From: Tenodera sinensis | Taxonomy: Eukaryota; Arthropoda; Insecta; Mantodea; Mantidae | Direction of reading: 5' to 3' | DNA length: 64,000 nucleotides | Assembly (NCBI GenBank): GCA_030765045.1 | Contig: CM060964.1 | Location: 153,972,490 to 154,036,489 of the forward strand | In this document: positions 20,120 through 31,142 of the stretch, piece after piece | Layout of the letters: each line of letters starts with the position of its first letter | Position numbering within the stretch: position 1 is the stretch's first letter | The notes under the pieces: generated by a model | The model's input: only the letters and a program-made list of their open reading frames with translations | What the model was told of the DNA's origin: nothing | Database searches by the model: none | Made by a program: the position numbers and the translations under genes

Positions 20120-22162
20120 ATGGAAGACAGTGATACCGACTTTTTAGGTTTTGAAAGTCCGGAAATTGAGAAAAGTGTAAGTAGGATGGAAGAATTTAAT
20201 CAGAATGTAATTGGTAGCAGAATATGCCAAGAAGTAGAAGATCAGAACGTTAGAGAAACACCTAGAGGTAGTTCAGAAATGTTTAGTAGTAATTCAGAAA
20301 GGCCAGCATTTATGTCAGAAATAGAGAATATGTTTCAAAAGATAATGAAAAAGATGAGTACAGAGTTAAGTCAAAAGATAGATGAAAATAGTAAAGAATT
20401 AAGAACAGTGAAAAAGATGAGTACAGAGTTAAGTCAAAAGATGAGTACAGAGTTAAGTCAAAAGATAGATGAAACTAGTAAAGAATTAAGAACAGAGTTA
20501 GGACAGAAATTAGAGAAGGGACAACAGGAATTGGGAATGCAATTGGAGAATCAGAAGAGAGCTTTAGAAACCTTTAGGGAAGAAGTTAGGGAGGAAATTA
20601 ATAAAGTCAGTAGTGAAGTAAAAGAAAATAGAGAACAGGTTAAGGGAGAATTAGAGACAATAAGGCAAGAAGTAAAGAATTCTGAAAAGAAATTAGGTCA
20701 ACAAGTTAGTGAAAAATTAGATAAAGAAAGGGAAAGAGTAACATATAGATTAGACAAACAAAGGGAAGAGGTAGTACAAAGGTTAGATAAAGACAGGGAA
20801 GAAATTAGAGAAGAGCTACAGGGGTGTAAAGTTAGAATGGAAAGATCTGATGTAGAAAGTGCAAGGCAGGCTAGAAATTTGGAGGATGTTACAGACCAAA
20901 TAAAAGGAGTAGTAACAGAAATTACTCAGGTAAAAGAGGCCTTAGAAAATTTGAAATTAAATGAAAATGCATGTAATCACAACAATCTTAGTAATGAAGT
21001 TGCAAGAAACGAGGCAATACCAGGTGTATCAGCTGACATTTCGATGCAAAATAAGGGTAACAGTAATTCCCATTCTGATCTCGGAAATAGCTCAGGGATA
21101 GGTGACAATTCAAATTTACATTGGCCTAACCATGTCTTAAATGAAATGACACCTCCAGTTTTTGAAAATGAAGATTCAGATGATCCTAAAGCCTTTTTAG
21201 AAGGGTTACAAGAGTACTTCACGGTGAAACGTATACCAGAGGAGTACAAGATGGTTATAGTAAGAAAATGTCTAAAGGGTAATGCTGCTAATTGGCTAGG
21301 CCTTTCTATGGGTAACAATAATGATTACAGGACCTTTAGAAACATCTTTTTAACCAGATATTGGGGAGCTAGTAGGCAGGCTAATATTAGAGTTGAATTA
21401 AGCAATGGAAAGTTTAATCCTAGATCGGAGGAATCGATGGTAAACTATTTTATGAGAATAGCGAGAAAATCGAAGATGTTGGATCCTCCTTTAGATGAAA
21501 AAGATCTAATAAATATAGTTACTCCACATTTTCCGGAAACGCTTCAACACTACCTAATCATAGCCCGACCCGATAGCATTGCAGCTATGATCGAATTATT
21601 ATCAGCCTTAGAAGTCAATAAGCCAAAACACGCATTTGGAAATAAATATGAAGGAAAAGAAACTGTCAATTCTTTCGGGCAAGGGGCACAGTATTATCAG
21701 AATAGAAGTGAGGTTAGGGAAAGATATAAAGGACCAGTACCAAGGATGGAATCATTCCGGTGGGAAAATCAAGGTAGATATAACCAGGAAGGGCGTTACC
21801 AAAATAGAAATGGTAATCAAAGGGGAAGAAATATAAGGGTGAATTATATGAATACAAATAGATTTGATCGAGGTAGACGGGGACGTTATTTTGGACATAG
21901 TAGAAATTCAAATGATGGGTATTGGACAAACGGAGATAATGAGTTTAGACCGAGGTCACCAAGACAGGAAGAAAGGTATTCTAATGGACGAAATTCCCCC
22001 GAAAATGCAGAAATGGTCGAGGCCATTAACACGGTCAAAAACATGGTAGGAAGTAACCCCGATTTAATGCAGGAAAACAGAAGTAACAATTTGGGAAATA
22101 GTACAGGAGCAATACCTAAAAATCAGGGAAACGCCAGACCCGGTCAAACGCGCCTTCAGTGA
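20120..22162 (+). CDS. Gag polyprotein of LTR retrotransposon (680 aa)
   Basis: The first ATG is at 20120 (MEDSDTDFLGFESPE). Residues about 75-300 are a long, charged coiled-coil-like region, with near-tandem duplication of MSTELSQK and SKELRT units close to its start. Residues about 340-510 form a capsid-like Retrotrans_gag domain (PKAFLEGLQEYF, NAANWLGLS, FMRIARKSKMLDPPL). The C-terminal third is Arg/Gly/Asn-rich (GRYNQEGRYQNRNG, RGRRGRYFG) and has no CCHC zinc knuckle, so basic RG-rich sequence probably binds the RNA. Gag would form the cytoplasmic particle. The frame is uninterrupted to TGA at 22160-22162. The pol frame lies at -1 and overlaps its end. Confidence 0.9.
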   Translation: MEDSDTDFLGFESPEIEKSVSRMEEFNQNVIGSRICQEVEDQNVRETPRGSSEMFSSNSERPAFMSEIENMFQKIMKKMSTELSQKIDENSKELRTVKKMSTELSQKMSTELSQKIDETSKELRTELGQKLEKGQQELGMQLENQKRALETFREEVREEINKVSSEVKENREQVKGELETIRQEVKNSEKKLGQQVSEKLDKERERVTYRLDKQREEVVQRLDKDREEIREELQGCKVRMERSDVESARQARNLEDVTDQIKGVVTEITQVKEALENLKLNENACNHNNLSNEVARNEAIPGVSADISMQNKGNSNSHSDLGNSSGIGDNSNLHWPNHVLNEMTPPVFENEDSDDPKAFLEGLQEYFTVKRIPEEYKMVIVRKCLKGNAANWLGLSMGNNNDYRTFRNIFLTRYWGASRQANIRVELSNGKFNPRSEESMVNYFMRIARKSKMLDPPLDEKDLINIVTPHFPETLQHYLIIARPDSIAAMIELLSALEVNKPKHAFGNKYEGKETVNSFGQGAQYYQNRSEVRERYKGPVPRMESFRWENQGRYNQEGRYQNRNGNQRGRNIRVNYMNTNRFDRGRRGRYFGHSRNSNDGYWTNGDNEFRPRSPRQEERYSNGRNSPENAEMVEAINTVKNMVGSNPDLMQENRSNNLGNSTGAIPKNQGNARPGQTRLQ

Positions 22163-22171
22163 GAACTGGGT
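22126..22171 (+). promoter_or_regulatory. -1 ribosomal frameshift signal between gag and pol
   Basis: The heptamer G GGA AAC (22126-22132) is in register with gag codons, as required for -1 slippage. After a 5-nt spacer, ACCCGGT (22138-22144) can pair with ACTGGGT (22165-22171): 7 bp including one G-U, with a 20-nt loop. In the pol frame the nearest upstream stop is TAA at 22117-22119, before the slippery site, so slipped ribosomes enter an open frame. GGGAAAC is also a known retroviral slippery sequence. Confidence 0.75.
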
Positions 22172-23820
22172 ATCCTAGTAATGATTGTGATAAGTACTCG
22201 GAAATAAATAGTCCTGGAAGGCAAATGATGATACAAAAGAAAAGAGAATGTAAAAATAGAATCGACAAAAACGAAAAAGTAGGAGATCCACCTAAAATCA
22301 AAATTGGAGTAAATGGAAAACAATACAATGCAATTATAGATACGGGATCAAATAGCACAGTATGCTCACAAAATTTTTATGATAATTTACAAAGTAGTGG
22401 TTTTAAAGTAATGTCTTTACCAGTTAATGGGATATATTGCTCGCTAGCTGTGGGAAAACGAAAAGAAAGAGTAAAATTTCAAGCAATGATAAATATTGAA
22501 ATAAATGGGAGAATACTTGGAATTTTATTTCTGATTGTAGGAAGACTTGTGACAGATATTATAATAGGTTGTGATTGTCTTTATGCCTGGGAAGCTGTGG
22601 TGAATTTTAAAAACATGATTCTAGAAATGAAAGTTGAAGATGAGACCATTATAGTGCCTTTTGTGGAAGATAGTAGTTCAGAAACTATTGTAAGAGAAAA
22701 AGAGGAAGAAGAAATCCAAGGGGATACATTCTTTGTAGAATATGTTAAAGTAGGAGCTATGGAATTAACTGAAGCAAATGTCAAAGAGTACAGTGTCGAT
22801 AATAAAGAAAATGTAGAATGGGATAAAAATAATTTCATAGACAATTTGAGGGTTTCTGATGCAACTAGGTACTATGATAGGGAGAGTAGTGAAGACTTAG
22901 AAGAATTGTTGAGAAAAAAAAAAGTAACTCAGGCTGATCAACTAAATGAACAACAGAGGGATAAATTGTTTGAAATATTAATCCGAAATAAAGAAGTATT
23001 CTCTGAGAAACCTGGTAAATGTAATATTTATACTCATTCGTTTGAGATGATACCCATCAAACCTTTTACACATAAAGCGAGACCTATCCCTAGTACAATA
23101 AGAGAAGAGGTAGATGCAGTTATAAAGTCAATGTTAGAAGATGAGGTTATTGAGATTTCGAATTCAGAATTTGTGAATCCCCTATGTATTGTAAATAAGG
23201 CCAATAGAAAGATTAGGGTGACATTAGACTCGAGAAAACTAAATCATTGTTCCTCATACTTTCCATCAGGGAATCCAACAGAACGTGTCCTCCGAGATAT
23301 AGGAATTTATTTACGTGTACTTACACATCATAATCACAAGGATTGGGTGAAATATTGTCCATTGATAGAAAAGATTATCAATCACACCATTAATGTAACT
23401 ACTGGGTTTGCACCAATAAAATTAATGATAGGAATTGAACCAGAACCAATATTGATCGGGGTACCAAAAACACTGAAAATTAATGACATTCAGTTAAGTG
23501 AAGAAGAAAGAGCGAAAATTGCTTTTGAACGAATCAAGAAAAAGGCAGAGAAGCGAAAATTAAAGAAAAAGAGTAGAAAACATAAATGGGAACCTAAGAT
23601 AGGCGATTGGGTACTAGTTAAAGACCATAAGTTATCAAGTGCATTGCGAGGCAGGAACAAAAGGATGGAATTGTTATATAAAGGTCCTGCAGAAATTATA
23701 TCAAAATTTGGTTATCATACCTATGAATTAAAAGATGTTAAAAATGAAAAATGTCTGGGAAGATGGCATAAACAACTCCTTCGACCATACAAGAAACCGT
23801 GTGGTGCCTTGGAACCTTGA
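22130..23820 (+). CDS. Deleted pol: protease, RT start, integrase C-terminal part
   Basis: Read by -1 frameshift from gag. The order is a retropepsin-like protease with AIIDTGSNSTVCS (catalytic DTG near 22339) and VTDIIIGCDCL, then an acidic linker. The start of RT follows (HKARPIPSTIREEVDAVIKS, then VNPLCIVNKANRKIRVTLDS). At about 23245 RKLN runs directly into integrase sequence (SGNPTERVLRDI, HKDWVKYCPLIEKIINHTIN, TTGFAPIKLMIG). A basic chromo-less tail with WEPKIGDWVLVKDHK ends it. The RT catalytic box, RNase H and integrase catalytic core are missing, yet the frame stays open. The protease may still work; RT and integrase cannot. Confidence 0.85.
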
Positions 23821-23825
23821 TTTAA

Positions 23826-23828
<3 letters not shown>

Positions 23829-23871
<43 letters not shown>
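23829..23871 (+). repeat. Internal 43-nt poly(A) run
   Basis: A pure A tract starts 9 bases after the pol stop codon. It is followed by 23891-23902, ATTGGCGCCCAA, identical to 12 bases at the element's primer-binding site (19918-19929). Confidence 0.95.
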
Positions 23872-23874
<3 letters not shown>

Positions 23875-24612
23875 GAAGTGTCATTTGTCTATTGGCGCCC
23901 AATCAGCTTTGAGATAAAATTTAAATGTTAGCTTACTTGAAAACCATACATTGGTCAGGTACTTACATATTCATGAAAAATGCAGAATGTGAATTGCTAT
24001 ATACTACAAAGAGCTTAAAAATATATTGTATAGAGCTCACAATAACAGCTTCAGAAAGATTGTTAAAATGTTCATCTCCGCATAGAGAGAAAACAGAATA
24101 TTTACTTTGTAAACATTTGTTAAAATATTTAGATGTATAGATAGTTATCACAGCAAGACAAAGAAAGAACTTGTCTGAAGAGTGTAATGGATTTATATAA
24201 ATATATGTACATTTTAGTGCTTAAAGGATATAATACAGATATGTGTTACAATAACAAAAGTGAAAAATCACAGTGTAAGTGATAGTGAGAGCGAAGTGAG
24301 CAAACATGAACTAAAAGAAGGATGTATAAAGAAAGACTCTTGAAATTTAACCTTTATATAAAAGCTTCACAGAAGAAACCATAACATATTGTAATTAGTA
24401 TTTAAGGATTAATGTTAAGTCAAATGTATAATTGTTTGTCATGTTAAAAAGATTAATGAGAAAATATGTTAATAACCAATTTCAAAAAAAATGTAATTGA
24501 AAATTGTATATAATGGGAGTGTTGCCGATTATTCAAAATACAGGAGTAATTTTTAATTTTTCTTTCGGGCAAGACATTTACATTATTTTATTATGAAATA
24601 ATAAAATAATAT
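23872..24612. other. Unassigned internal region of the LTR element
   Basis: AT-rich, with one short open frame (23925-24140) without recognisable domain. There is no env-like transmembrane pattern. Confidence 0.6.
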
Positions 24613-24625
24613 AAATGGGGGCATT
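24613..24625 (+). promoter_or_regulatory. Polypurine tract
   Basis: AAATGGGGGCAT lies immediately before the 3' LTR, in the position of the plus-strand primer. It is short and interrupted by a T. Confidence 0.7.
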
Positions 24626-25406
24626 TGATACCGAAATTTAGATTTCCGATCGAATGGGCTTTTGAAAAAGACACGTTTTAATTTAATTGCCGGATGTGAG
24701 ATTTGCGATAAGTGTTAAGTAATAACATACATAGATAATAGAGTAGCAAGTGTTGTAAGGTGAGCAAGATATGAGTAAATGATAGTCGTTAAATTTGTAG
24801 TATAAACGCATTATTGGTTTGAAATTAACGAGTCATGACGTCATACCACATAGTTTAAATACACGTTCGAAAGTCAAGTCTACCAACCTTAAAAGTCGCG
24901 CGATATATTTAATAAAATATAAAGTAAACATCGTTTAATCCTAAAAAGGTAATTATATATTTGAAATTCATAAAAGAACATGTTATAATAGAAAGGGACA
25001 TTTCTAAATTGCGGGAAAAGGAAATAGCATTTTGGATACGAGGCTTTCTTGGATGACGTCATGACATTCAAATGGAGCGAACGGCTTCTTAGCGTGGGTA
25101 AGAGAGAAAGCGTCGGGGCATTACTCAACCAGAGACCAGTACGGGAGGTCGTGCTGCGTGGATGTGAGTGCGATTCCTCTACATATACAAATATTTTCGG
25201 CATAGCTCCCGAAAATATTTAAGAGACAATAAATAATATAAAAAGTTGTTCTTGGGTTGTCCATCACACTTACGCAAACCCGAGATAAAGAGATTTCTTG
25301 CAGAACTAGCCGGAGCAAAACACTTCAAAGGGTAACGTCACGTCACCAACGACTTCAGCTTCAAATGGCGATCCAATAACTAGGACACAACGATTATACA
25401 GCTTCA
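24626..25406 (+). repeat. 3' LTR
   Basis: It matches the 5' LTR apart from a 19-bp segment near 25184-25203. That segment supplies the left arm of an inverted repeat AAATATTTTCGG / CCGAAAATATTT; the right arm is present in both LTRs. Confidence 0.93.
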
Positions 25407-25599
25407 TTTTGTTGAAACAATTCAATATTTTTACAGTAGGAGACAGCTGCAAATACTTGAATTCTATTTATTTAGGTCAGCATAACAAGAAATTAGAAAG
25501 AAAGAACCGATAAGGTATCTCAAAACTTAACAAATTGATATGTATAAGACACACTGCCAATTAAAGAGTTAATTTAAAGGAATTTACTAATTATCTACA

Positions 25600-26120
25600 T
25601 TTCTAATGAAACAAGAGAAGAAAATAGCTCTAATGCATATATTTTCACATCAGAGTACTGCAGCTAATGAACGTGCAAATAATGCAGCAAAGGAAGTCGC
25701 AAAACTCCCAGTACCTGAACAGATACCATTACCTCATAAAAATGCTGCAAAATTTGCATCAAGAAAATTATACAACCTCTGGCAAACAACATGAACACAA
25801 GTCATCTAGCAAACTACACAAAATTAAACAGAACTCCAGAACATAACTACTACAGAAATTGAGAAAGACCAGGTTGTCTTCACCAGGCTATGGATTATAA
25901 CAGCCAAGTTAATACCTCCCCATCTACTGAATAAAATAGCCTATCCTGAATGCAACATCTACCACATTAGCATTTCTGTACATCACAACCTCTCAGAGAG
26001 ACCACAGTATTTACACTAGTGAGCAGAATGCAGCCTACCAGACCACCAAGAAGCCCTCAACAATTCATCACACAGTAAAATGCAACTTAAATTCTTAACA
26101 ATAACGTATTTGTATAATGA
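25600..26120 (+). pseudogene. LINE 3' end: RNase H C-terminal half and Cys/His tail
   Basis: The frame 25606-25794 contains ALMHIFSHQSTAANERANNA, the last helix region of a LINE-type RNase H (HxxxxxNExAD, with Asn where Asp is usual). A degraded continuation has IPPHLLNKIAYPECNIYHIS, like the C-terminal cysteine region that follows RNase H in I-like LINEs. 5' parts are missing. It is a plus-strand relic. Confidence 0.65.
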
Positions 26121-26189
26121 AATATAATGTAACATATTCTCTTGCTGAAATTCACAAAACTATACTGTACTAATGTTAAATAGGTTTTA

Positions 26190-26260
26190 TACATTATTGT
26201 TTATTTATGCCAACAAACTTATTGCTGGTGTTTTTAAATACACAAGTCGTGTTTTTATAC
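26190..26260 (+). repeat. Fragment of the hairpin/tRNA-core repeat family
   Basis: TTTATTTATGCCAACAAAC, TTGCTGGTGTTTTTAAATAC and ACACAAGTCGTGT match the head segment at 44297-44355 and, in part, 41408-41440. Confidence 0.7.
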
Positions 26261-28300
26261 ATGTTAATATTGTTACCAACATATTGTCACAATACAACGT
26301 GCATTAAAGCAATATAAATTAAATAAATATTAAAAAATTATTTGTGGCAGGGAATGTGTTACAACCTTCTGTTTTTGAGTAGAACTTGATAATTGACAAG
26401 CCTTGTATATATTGTAACTTAATGTTGTGAATATGTATGCTATGCTTTTGAGTGTCAACTAATCATTATATGTGCTATATACATATGTTTTATGCTAATG
26501 TACACCTAATCAAACGACATAAATTGCTTGTAATTCATAAATTGTATAAGTAAATGACATGACATTATTTAATAAACTATTGTAAAGTAAAGAGTTTCAA
26601 GAATAGTTAACAGGTACAATTTAAACACCAGTGTGGAGATTGTTTCAACATCCTATACAACCCCAAAATAATATGCACAGACAAAATTAGTCTCTACTGA
26701 CCAATACAAAGATCTTTACTAATATTAAATGCTTAGTTTTAAGGTTTTTAGAGAGGCGGGGGAACATGCATGTGAAACAGTGCTTCATCCCACAGCACAA
26801 CAATGCAAAGTAGTAGAGATTATGCGAATAAACAAAATAATTTTTTTCATCTTCTGAAAAAACTTTTTCATTAATGGTGTTCTTGCTTTCAGCCATCAAG
26901 TTTCAGTCATTCATAAGTTCCATTTCTCTGAAGCTTAGGGCCAGTTTTGCCAACTCTATTTACAATATGCTAACATTATTTTTGTTTACTTATGTAAAAA
27001 ATGTAACAATGCTGTGAACCACGAGTCTCAAGAAGGGTTTCTTAACATGCTCTGATCTGCTTTGACCTACACATCACAGCACTCTTTGTCTCAGTAGTAG
27101 GCAGCCAGTTATATACATAGACAATTATTGCCATGTGAGTTTTCTGACCATTTGAGGTGAGAATTGTCATGTAAACTGAAAAATATACAACTGGTTACTA
27201 AGCATAAGGAATTTGGGTACAATAAAACCAATGATGGACTTAAACTAAAGGAGAAAATCTGCACCTATTTCTCCCAGGCCCTAAAGAAACTTCAGCAATA
27301 TTATAACATAAACCACACATCAATAACATCAGGAACAACTAGCACTTACAGCAGTTTAAAACTGGTACTGGACACTGCAGTGAAACTAAGGTAGATGAAC
27401 GGGTGTTGCTGCTGATTGAAGATCAAAATCATACAAAAATGATGTAAGCTGGTTCAAGCAATTGTTTTACAAATCTTCCAGATAAAGCCACACATGTTAA
27501 CCATGGAAATGCCAACCCTATAACCTATTGCTTAATAAAAAGTGCTGTAACATAAAATCTTAAGAGTAATTGGCACTTGTAGCATAGTAGAAAGGCATGT
27601 TTCTTTTAGTGTACTCTAACCTCTCATATTTCATCTACAGCACTGTTCACAACCAGTTTGGACAGTCTGTATCACTTTTAAAATTCCTCCTTTTGCAAGT
27701 TTTCAAATTCATTATGATACACAGCTCTTCTTTGTTAGGATCAGTATCAAAATATCCAAATACAGCAACACCACATCAATAGCTTGGTTTATAGCAGCCA
27801 TTTTCCAAATACTGACATTTGTTAAGTGTCTAAATCTTGTAATTTGACACAAAGTTTAACACAATGTTACAGCTATCACTGTTTAATGAAATTTAATTTG
27901 TGTAAAAATGAGCGAGGAGAGAGAGAAGGAGAGAGAGTAAGTGAGCGCCCTCACCAACCATGAATATGAGAACCATTCATAGGCTATATCCTGTATATTT
28001 CATTATGTCACTATGTCATAAAGAAAGTGAAGTCATAGTGAAAAGTAAGTGAAGTGACAAAGACACACAACTTTTTATTACAGTTCCAGAAGCATTTGAG
28101 CCATTTTTAGGAAAACAGTTATACAGGGACAGAATGAAATATCAGCTGTCTAACCAAATATAATTACCTTTAAGCAAATACTTGCTCATAAGTGTCTGCA
28201 CTACAGCCCCAAAAATACTGAATGCCCTATCTTGAATAATTTCTGTGGAAGCTCCAAATAGACAATAAAATCTATAATGTACCCCATTTAACAGTTATCA
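26261..28300. other. AT-rich intronic stretch, nothing recognised
   Basis: Only a GA-rich low-complexity run near 27910-27945. Short open frames without domains. Confidence 0.55.
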
Positions 28301-28315
28301 AACACAAACAGTTTA

Positions 28316-29465
28316 TTGCCAAATCTATTTCTTTTATATGAAATATACTCTAAGAAATTCAGTCTACCCCTGAATATTTGCAAGTGGCAGAAACAGAAAG
28401 AAGCACTAATGAAGATGCCAGATAAGCCCAGAAAATCATTTCATGGTCCAAAGAGCGGAAAATATCCTGAACCTGGAAGTGAACTTTTATTATGTGCTTG
28501 AGTTGTGTAACAATGGAATTGGAGTTTCACATGAAAGGCTAAGGAAACAGCACGACGTATGGGAATAAGTAATAATAAATTCAATGTGAACAGGAGCTAG
28601 ATCTTCCATTTTATGAGACGCGAGGGATTTTCACTCAGAAGACGAACATTGATTTGCCAAAAAATGATGCAAGAAAATTTTAGAATTCCATACGTATGTA
28701 ATTAATGCAAGGAAGAGGAAAAATTACTTGACACAAATTGGAAATGTGGGCCAAACACCAGTGTTCTTTGATATGTAGGCAAATACAACAATCAACAATA
28801 AAGGAGAAAAAGATGTGTTGGTACGCACTACAGGCTATGAAAAATTGCGATGCACAGTTATGCTTGCGATAACAGCAGATGGGAGAAAGCTACCACCTTA
28901 TGCAATTTTTAAAAGAAAAACCATGCCAACAACTAAATGTCCAGCCGGTATTCATGTCAGAGTTCAAGAAAAGGGATGGATGGATAGGGAGATGGCCAAA
29001 GACTGGTTGAAGACAGTGTGGAAAAATCGGCCTGGTGCTCTGCTAGTATGGGACAGTTTTCGAGGTCATCTAGGCAACGATATTAACAGGCTAGCAGACG
29101 GTAAAACAGATGTTGCTCTTATTCCAGGTGGTCTCACATCAGTGCTTCAACTGCTAGATGTTAGTGTACACAAACCATTCCAAGACAATATTAGGAAGGT
29201 TTACACCGACTGGATATCAAGTAAAAGTCATGACTTGACACCAACAGGGAAAATAAAACTGCCCTCCATAGAAATGATGTATAAGTGGATCATGAAGGTG
29301 TGGAAACAAAACTTGAGATGGTTGTAAAAAGTTTCTTGAAGACCTGTATAGTCAATGCCTTGGATGGCTCGCAAGATGACATTTTATAGGAAGATGATGG
29401 AGAAGAAGATAAAGAATCTGAGGTGGAAAGTGGTGGTAGCAGTTGTAGCATGATACAGTGTCAGA
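28316..29465 (+). pseudogene. pogo/Tigger-type transposase relic
   Basis: The N-terminal helix-turn-helix part is fragmentary: KSFHGPKSGKYPEPGSELLL, then in other frames ELRNNGIGVSHERLRK and RREGFSLRRRT. The DDE_1 catalytic domain follows: TPVFFDM with the first Asp, an in-frame TAG stop at 28776-28778, then VRTTGYEKLRCTVMLAITAD, RPGALLVWDSFRGHL with the second Asp, and LLDVSVHKPFQDNI with the third. The C-terminal SFLKTCIVNALDGSQDD follows in another frame. All three catalytic Asp codons survive, but stops and shifts kill the gene. Ends are not defined; the right end may be near 29610. Confidence 0.85.
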
Positions 29466-30211
29466 ACAAGAAGACATGTGACCGGTAGGTAAGTTTCTTG
29501 TGACCTAAAACATTTTTTATTTTGTTTTCCTCTCATAATGGATGCACCCTAAATTTTTTCACGAAAAATTGGGGGAGAAAAGTCTGTCTATTATGTGCGT
29601 AAATACAGTATTTACATAACATGTGTAGGAACCTTTATTTTGCTTTTGGAATAGGGTAAATTTTTGCACAAGTGATATTTAAATGAATAATGCAATTTTC
29701 ACAGTTTTCCTCATTAGTGCTACCAATCTTTTCTGAATTATAATATTTCTTTGTTTGTGAGATAAATTGTCCCATAAAATGATGCTGTATGCATGAAAAG
29801 TGAAAGTATAAGTAGAAAAGTGTTTTCAAGCATTCTCACTTAACACGTAACGCAACATTACATGTGAAACATATTAGGTGATTAATTGTTTAGTGAAGCA
29901 ATGTAGTTGCAATTTATTATTATATATGTCATAGCTGAAAATGACAGGATGTAAAATTCCCATAGACAAAAAAAAGAAAGCTCTGGAATGCCAAGCTACT
30001 TTAACGGCAGAGAAAAACTCCAACAGTACTAAATAACTTGCAGTTTTCAACAAGTAGGCACGTCTGATGTCTGTCTATCTATCTGTCATGTATGTGTGTT
30101 AGTGCCTGAACAAGCCGACATTCATAAGTTCGGCCCAAGCCCAGGAAGAGGTTATAGTGCTAGAGTCCGGCCCAGCCTAATTGTGTAATTTTGCAGTTAT
30201 TGACATTATTT

Positions 30212-30212
30212 A

Positions 30213-30275
<63 letters not shown>
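30212..30275. repeat. (ATT)n microsatellite
   Basis: About 20 uninterrupted ATT units. Confidence 0.97.
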
Positions 30276-30489
30276 TACTACTATCATCAATATCATTATT
30301 TGAACCGTTTCAGCAGAATGATATAGAATTCCTGGTATAGAAGTGCTGCAATAATTGTGCTATTCACGGAATGTTGACATTGGTGACCAAAAAAATAATA
30401 CATTATTTTGTATCTCTTACTTTTCAAGCTCGAGCCTGACAAACATTTTCAAATTAGGTCCAAACCTGGCCCAAGCCGAACACTAATGT

Positions 30490-30570
30490 CTGTGTGTGTG
30501 CGCATGTTTGTATTTGTGTGTGTGTGTTTGTGTGTGTGTGTTTGTGCGTGTGTGTATGTGTATGTGTGCG
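30490..30570. repeat. (TG)n microsatellite, imperfect
   Basis: TG/TGTTTG/TGCG repeats. Confidence 0.95.
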
Positions 30571-30752
30571 TACCCACCCTCCCGCCTGCATGGACTGGAA
30601 AATAACTTCTCTGAAGGTACTTAATTACACACACTTATGAGGATATCTATTAGGATTCCACAGAAATACTGGTCATGAGCTTTCCTACATTGTGAATCCA
30701 CCTAGGGAAAAATATTTAAACAATGCATTGCATTATATGAGTAGTAGGTCAC

Positions 30753-31142
30753 ATGATGCATGATGACAAGGAATTAAAGGTGACAAAAGTGGCTTCTGCA
30801 AGCCCGTTTTGTGAAGAAGATTTGCTGGAAGTTCACGCTTCTGTTCCTTTAAATTTATCTGATTTTAGTGACAAATGTTTATTGGCATGCCGTGAAAGTG
30901 ATACCAGTGATCCTGTGGTACCATGGAAAAGGAATTGTACAGATGCACCTTTGTTCCAGTGGCATAGTGACAATTTCACTGCCTTAGTCCCTCGTTTACT
31001 GCGGAAAATGCAGGTATATCTATTTGCTTGGAGGATGATGCAACCTTATTTGAGTACTTCAAGGTTTTTTCTTCCCTCATATAATGCACACAGTGCTGAC
31101 AAGACAAATAAATACTACATATTTCTTAATAATAAATTTTAA
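30753..31142 (+). other. 129-codon open frame, unrecognised
   Basis: Starts MMHDDKELKVTKVAS and includes DAPLFQWHSDNFTALVPR. There is no motif I recognise. It lies between repeats within the GMPS intron and may be a fragment of a TE or a chance frame. Base composition is less AT-rich than its surroundings, which is the only argument for a real coding origin. Confidence 0.25.

Larger units (their letters stand above)
19155..25406 (+). mobile_element. Ty3/gypsy-type LTR retrotransposon, pol internally deleted
   Basis: Two LTRs (762 and 781 bp) start TG and end CA. Apart from one 19-bp indel they look identical by eye. Flanking TTTT (19151-19154 and 25407-25410) is a possible 4-bp TSD. In order: 5' LTR, primer-binding site (PBS), gag, -1 frameshift signal, protease, truncated RT fused to the integrase C-terminal part, a 43-nt A-run, about 750 bp of unassigned sequence, polypurine tract, 3' LTR. 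Near-identical LTRs imply a recent insertion. The deletion of the RT and integrase cores makes it non-autonomous. Confidence 0.93.
29466..30750. other. Intronic stretch with microsatellites
   Basis: Contains (ATT)n at 30212-30275 and (TG)n-rich sequence at 30490-30570. No gene seen. Confidence 0.6.

Noticed and set aside
23925..24140. env-like gene in the LTR element
   Set aside because: Only 71 codons, with no signal peptide, membrane segment or cleavage motif.
27900..27950. GA-rich tract as a regulatory element
   Set aside because: Simple low-complexity sequence without further support.
30753..31142. Host exon or new gene
   Set aside because: No splice signals or domain that would support it. 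Listed only as an unrecognised frame.
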